In this document: positions 61,604 through 64,000 of the stretch, one piece after another
How the letters are laid out: every line of letters starts with the position of its first letter
Numbering within the stretch: position 1 is the stretch's first letter
DNA from: CAYGZQ01 sp964354375 [NCBI: uncultured Planctomycetota bacterium]
Lineage (GTDB): Bacteria > JAJVIF01 > JAPKYR01
DNA length: 64,000 nucleotides
Direction of reading: 5' to 3'
Assembly: GCA_964354375.1 (NCBI GenBank)
Contig: CAYGZQ010000006.1
Coordinates: 43,512-107,511 of the forward strand
Notes under the pieces: model-generated
What the model was told of the DNA's origin: nothing
The model's input: only the letters and a program-made list of their open reading frames with translations
Databases searched by the model: none
Translations under genes and position numbers: made by a program

Positions 61604-63403
61604 ATGGACTCAGGACGATCTCTGATCAAACTGTTCAGGGCTGCAGGTCTGACTCTTGCCCTGATCGCAATAGCGGTCGCCTGGCCGGCTTCCGCACAGG
61701 CCCAGGGGGAGGCGGATCACGACTCGGCATACTACACGGCCATGTCCGGCAGTTATCTTATGTCGGGGCAATACGAGCTGGCCATAGAGATGTGCAACAA
61801 TGCAATCGAGCTCGATCCGAACAACGCCGACGCCTACATCAACAGGGGAGCAGCCTACTCTCTCCTGGACAAGTGGGACGAAGCCATAAGCGACTGCAGC
61901 AGGGCCATCGAGCTCGATCCGGACATCGCCTTAGCTTACGTCAACCGAGGGAACGCCTACCTGAATCTGGACGAATACGAACGGGCTCTCGAGGACTGCA
62001 ACAAAGCCATCGAGCTCGATGGGCAGTGCGCGGACGCCTACCACAACCGGGGTGTCGCCTATGCCGGACTGGACGAGTATGCCCTGGCCGTGGAGGACTA
62101 CAGCAGGGCTCTGCAGATCAACCCTGGTTACGCCGACACATGGGCAAGCCGTGGGGACGCCTACTTGCGGCAGGGCAAGTACGACGAAGCCATAAGCGAT
62201 TACAGCAGGTCTATTGAGGTGGATCCGAGCTACGCCGGAGCCTATCTCAACAGGGGAGCCACCTACCTGGCTTTGGACAAGTACGCTGAAGCCATAAGCG
62301 ATTTTGAGAAGCTGATCGAGCTCGATCCGGACTTTGCCCCGGCGTACAGCAACCGGGGTAACGTGTTTTACGAGCAAGGCGACTACGATCGAGCGATAGA
62401 GGACTGCAGCAAGGCGATCGAACTCGATCCGCTGTGTATCGAGGCATACAACAACCGTGGGATCGCCTACGAGGGTAGAGGCGAGGACGACGCGGCCATA
62501 GGCGATTACAACAGGGCTATCGAAATCGAACCCGGCTATGCCAAGGCCTATGTCAACCGCGGGACGGTGTACGGGAAGCAGGGGCGGTGGGACGAAGCGC
62601 TAAGCGACTTCAGCAGGGCGATCGAGCTCAATCCGAACTACACCGACGCGTACATAATTCGAGCACTCACGTATTATTCTCGGGGCAGGTACGACGAAGC
62701 CATAAGCGATTACGGCAAAGCAATCGAGCTTGGTGGGGACTCAGCCGCGCTCTACAGCTCGCGAGGGCTTGCCTATGGCTATCAGGGCAAATACGACGAA
62801 GCGATAAGCGATTTCAGCAAAGCAATCGAGCTCGATCCGAACAGCGCCGCGGCCTACGACAATCGGGGGCTCGCTTACTGCGAAAAGGGCGATTACGGCG
62901 CGGCCGCCAGGGATTGCAGCAGGGCGGTAGAGCTCGATCCGGACTTGACCTCAGCCTACAACAACCGGGGGCTCGCCTATTACCGTTGCGGCAAGTACAA
63001 CGAAGCAATAGGCGATTACTGCAAGGCGATAGAGATCGACCCGAACTACGCCACCGGGTACTACAACCGGGGGCTGTGCTATGCGTCCAAGGGCGAACTC
63101 GACAAAGCCATAACCGATTTCGACAAGGCTATCGAGCTCGAACCGAATTATGCCGATGCATACAGCGACCGTGGACAGGCCTTTTTCTACCAGGGTGCTT
63201 ACGACAAGGCCATAAGCGATTTCGGCAAGGTCATCGAACTCGTTCCGGACCATATCTTCGCGTACTTTAACCGGGGGATGACTTACTTCACGAAAGGCGA
63301 ATACGAGAAAGCTATTGAGGATTTTCAGAAGGCGCTGGAGATATATCCGGAGTTCGATCGGGCTCAGGAGATGCTCGACAAGGCCAGGGAGAAGCTTGAA
63401 TAG
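61604..63403 (+). CDS. Secreted TPR-repeat protein
   Basis: A 599-residue protein with a signal peptide (LIAIAVAWPASAQAQGEADH). About sixteen consecutive 34-residue TPR units follow, each near AIELDPNNADAYINRGAAYS with YDEAISDYSRAIELDP. The repeats are close in sequence at both protein and DNA level, showing recent expansion. TPR arrays bind partner proteins; this one would act in the periplasm or at the surface. The ATG at 61604 follows GAGGAGGAACCC, 97 bp after the repeat-protein gene. Confidence 0.92.
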   Translation: MDSGRSLIKLFRAAGLTLALIAIAVAWPASAQAQGEADHDSAYYTAMSGSYLMSGQYELAIEMCNNAIELDPNNADAYINRGAAYSLLDKWDEAISDCSRAIELDPDIALAYVNRGNAYLNLDEYERALEDCNKAIELDGQCADAYHNRGVAYAGLDEYALAVEDYSRALQINPGYADTWASRGDAYLRQGKYDEAISDYSRSIEVDPSYAGAYLNRGATYLALDKYAEAISDFEKLIELDPDFAPAYSNRGNVFYEQGDYDRAIEDCSKAIELDPLCIEAYNNRGIAYEGRGEDDAAIGDYNRAIEIEPGYAKAYVNRGTVYGKQGRWDEALSDFSRAIELNPNYTDAYIIRALTYYSRGRYDEAISDYGKAIELGGDSAALYSSRGLAYGYQGKYDEAISDFSKAIELDPNSAAAYDNRGLAYCEKGDYGAAARDCSRAVELDPDLTSAYNNRGLAYYRCGKYNEAIGDYCKAIEIDPNYATGYYNRGLCYASKGELDKAITDFDKAIELEPNYADAYSDRGQAFFYQGAYDKAISDFGKVIELVPDHIFAYFNRGMTYFTKGEYEKAIEDFQKALEIYPEFDRAQEMLDKAREKLE

Positions 63404-63428
63404 CGCTGGATGGTCGCTGAAAACACGA

Positions 63429-63456
63429 GGGACCCCTGAACGGGGTCCCTTTGATT
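63429..63456 (+). terminator. Intrinsic terminator after the TPR gene
   Basis: An 8-bp GGGACCCC/GGGGTCCC stem with a 5-base loop is followed by TTTGATTT. It lies 26 bases past the TPR stop, between convergent genes. Confidence 0.75.
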
Positions 63457-63480
63457 TCACAGTTCACAAAGGAGGTCTAC

Positions 63481-63699
63481 TTAATAGGATGGAGGTGGAG
63501 CGAGGCGACGAACCTTGACGGCCTGCATACCCTTGGCCGTCTCGATCATGTCGAATTCGACACGTTCGTTCTCCTCAAGGGTCTTGAAGCCGTCGCCTTC
63601 GATAGCGCTGTAGTGGACGAAGACATCACTGTCGCCCTCACGCTCTATGAAGCCGTAGCCCTTGTCCTTGTTGAACCATTTGACTTTGCCGTTCGGCAT
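63481..63699 (-). CDS. Cold-shock protein (CspA family)
   Basis: A 72-residue single-stranded nucleic-acid-binding protein. RNP1 reads KGYGFIE and RNP2 reads DVFVHYSAI, with the usual start [16 protein letters not shown] and the C-terminal strand [10 protein letters not shown]. It acts as an RNA chaperone. The ATG at 63699 follows AAAGGAGGTCTGTTGGT; a far longer open frame upstream is the leader. It has a clear promoter and a long untranslated leader, which points to leader-mediated regulation. Confidence 0.95.
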   Translation of the reverse strand: MPNGKVKWFNKDKGYGFIEREGDSDVFVHYSAIEGDGFKTLEENERVEFDMIETAKGMQAVKVRRLAPPPSY

Positions 63700-63860
63700 A
63701 CCAACAGACCTCCTTTCACAGACAGGACAACTGCGGTCGCTTACTTCTCCCGGAAACGCCGATTTAGATCTCGCCCGCAGGGGAAATCTATTTCTGGAGA
63801 TATCCGGTGTAAATGCCGGGCTTCGACAATTACTTAAAGCCCGCTGTGCCCCTTGTTGAT
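63700..63860 (-). other. Long 5' leader of the cold-shock gene
   Basis: About 160 bases separate the expected transcription start (near 63860) from the cold-shock protein ATG, a length close to the regulated leaders of Proteobacterial cspA genes. Short complementary segments are present but no consensus cold box was recognised. Confidence 0.5.
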
Positions 63861-63866
63861 GGGAGA

Positions 63867-63896
63867 ATGTTAGCACTCGAAGCCGGTCTGAGTCAA
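63867..63896 (-). promoter_or_regulatory. Sigma-70-type promoter of the cold-shock gene
   Basis: On the minus strand TTGACT (63896-63891) and TAACAT (63872-63867) are separated by 18 bases. Transcription should start near 63860. Confidence 0.65.
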
Positions 63897-63966
63897 CATG
63901 TTCGCACGCGATTTATGCGACAGTTCGGAAACGCCGGGAAACGCCGGTAGCAGCTACCAGCATGAT

Positions 63967-64000
63967 TAGCCCCCCTGTGGTCCCCCCCAAGGGGGGGACG
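63967..64000. repeat. CCCCCCAAGGGGGG-type element, cut by the window end
   Basis: AGCCCCCCTGTGGTCCCCCC followed by CAAGGGGGGGACG is the same element as at 11718-11751. It continues past the window. Confidence 0.7.

Noticed and set aside
61604-63403. Regular DNA repeats resembling a CRISPR-like or satellite array
   Set aside because: The period is 102 bp, in frame, and encodes 34-residue TPR units; no spacer variation as in CRISPR. The WG-repeat gene at 38293-39471 was rejected for the same reason.
63451-63837. Plus-strand open frame with AAAGGAGGT ahead of it
   Set aside because: It is antisense to the cold-shock gene and its leader; the apparent ribosome binding site does not precede a start with a sensible protein.

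Overview
The window is a GC-rich stretch of chromosome from what looks like an uncultured, Gram-negative, anaerobic bacterium, probably a metagenome-assembled candidate-phylum genome. An outer membrane is implied by many lipoproteins with a cysteine lipobox, a porin-like barrel, an usher-like barrel and a sigma-E/anti-sigma/RseB-like module. Anaerobic, low-energy metabolism is implied by soluble NuoEFG-like and NfnAB-like subunits, a [FeFe]-hydrogenase-related sensor, a membrane pyrophosphatase and a c-type cytochrome fusion. The exact phylum cannot be fixed from sequence reading alone. I saw no rRNA, tRNA, CRISPR array, transposase or phage gene.

Layout. 1-3.6 kb: two secreted lipoproteins (+). 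3.8-10.5 kb: a minus-strand surface-structure locus with three tandem pilin-like subunits, two further small secreted subunits, a PapD/DUF916-like periplasmic chaperone and a 942-residue usher-like barrel protein. 10.6-20.4 kb: mixed genes, including an orphan PhnD-like binding protein, a RimK-type ATP-grasp enzyme, a GAF/HD-GYP protein, a large lipoprotein, a UshA-like/tetraheme cytochrome fusion and a CPBP protease. 20.4-22.9 kb: ECF sigma factor, zinc-finger anti-sigma factor and RseB-like sensor, with a sigma-E-type promoter in front. 22.9-27.5 kb: small lipoproteins, lgt and two paralogous two-helix membrane proteins.

27.8-38.1 kb (+) is a redox and signalling cluster: zinc-ribbon protein, DRTGG protein, NuoE-, NuoF- and NuoG-like subunits, two flavoprotein subunits of NfnA/NfnB (SudB/SudA) type, a second DRTGG protein, an RsbW-like ATPase and a HydS-like [FeFe]-hydrogenase homologue with altered H-cluster motifs. 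Several genes overlap by 4-20 bp, so they are probably co-translated. No catalytic HydA lies in the window; a NuoG/formate-dehydrogenase-like subunit takes that position.

38.3-46.1 kb (-): a WG-repeat lipoprotein, a metzincin-like lipoprotein, two more lipoproteins and a porin-like barrel. 46.4-52.6 kb: patatin, gltX, a cysteine desulfurase, a structured RNA with its own promoter and terminator, then metG. 52.6-64 kb: HEAT-like lipoprotein, K+-independent H+-pyrophosphatase, paired Cys-rich small proteins, a PD40-propeller lipoprotein, paired 15-residue-repeat membrane proteins, a TPR protein and a cold-shock protein.

Two themes run through the window. First, at least six secreted lipoproteins share one N-terminal domain (LWG...ID...HPFPG...TGFDVRG) joined to different C-terminal modules. 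Second, intergenic regions are rich in long inverted repeats, including a perfect 70-bp palindrome and four copies of a GCTGACGCC-type repeat. Most starts were moved inside longer open frames on the basis of strong AGGAGG-like ribosome binding sites.
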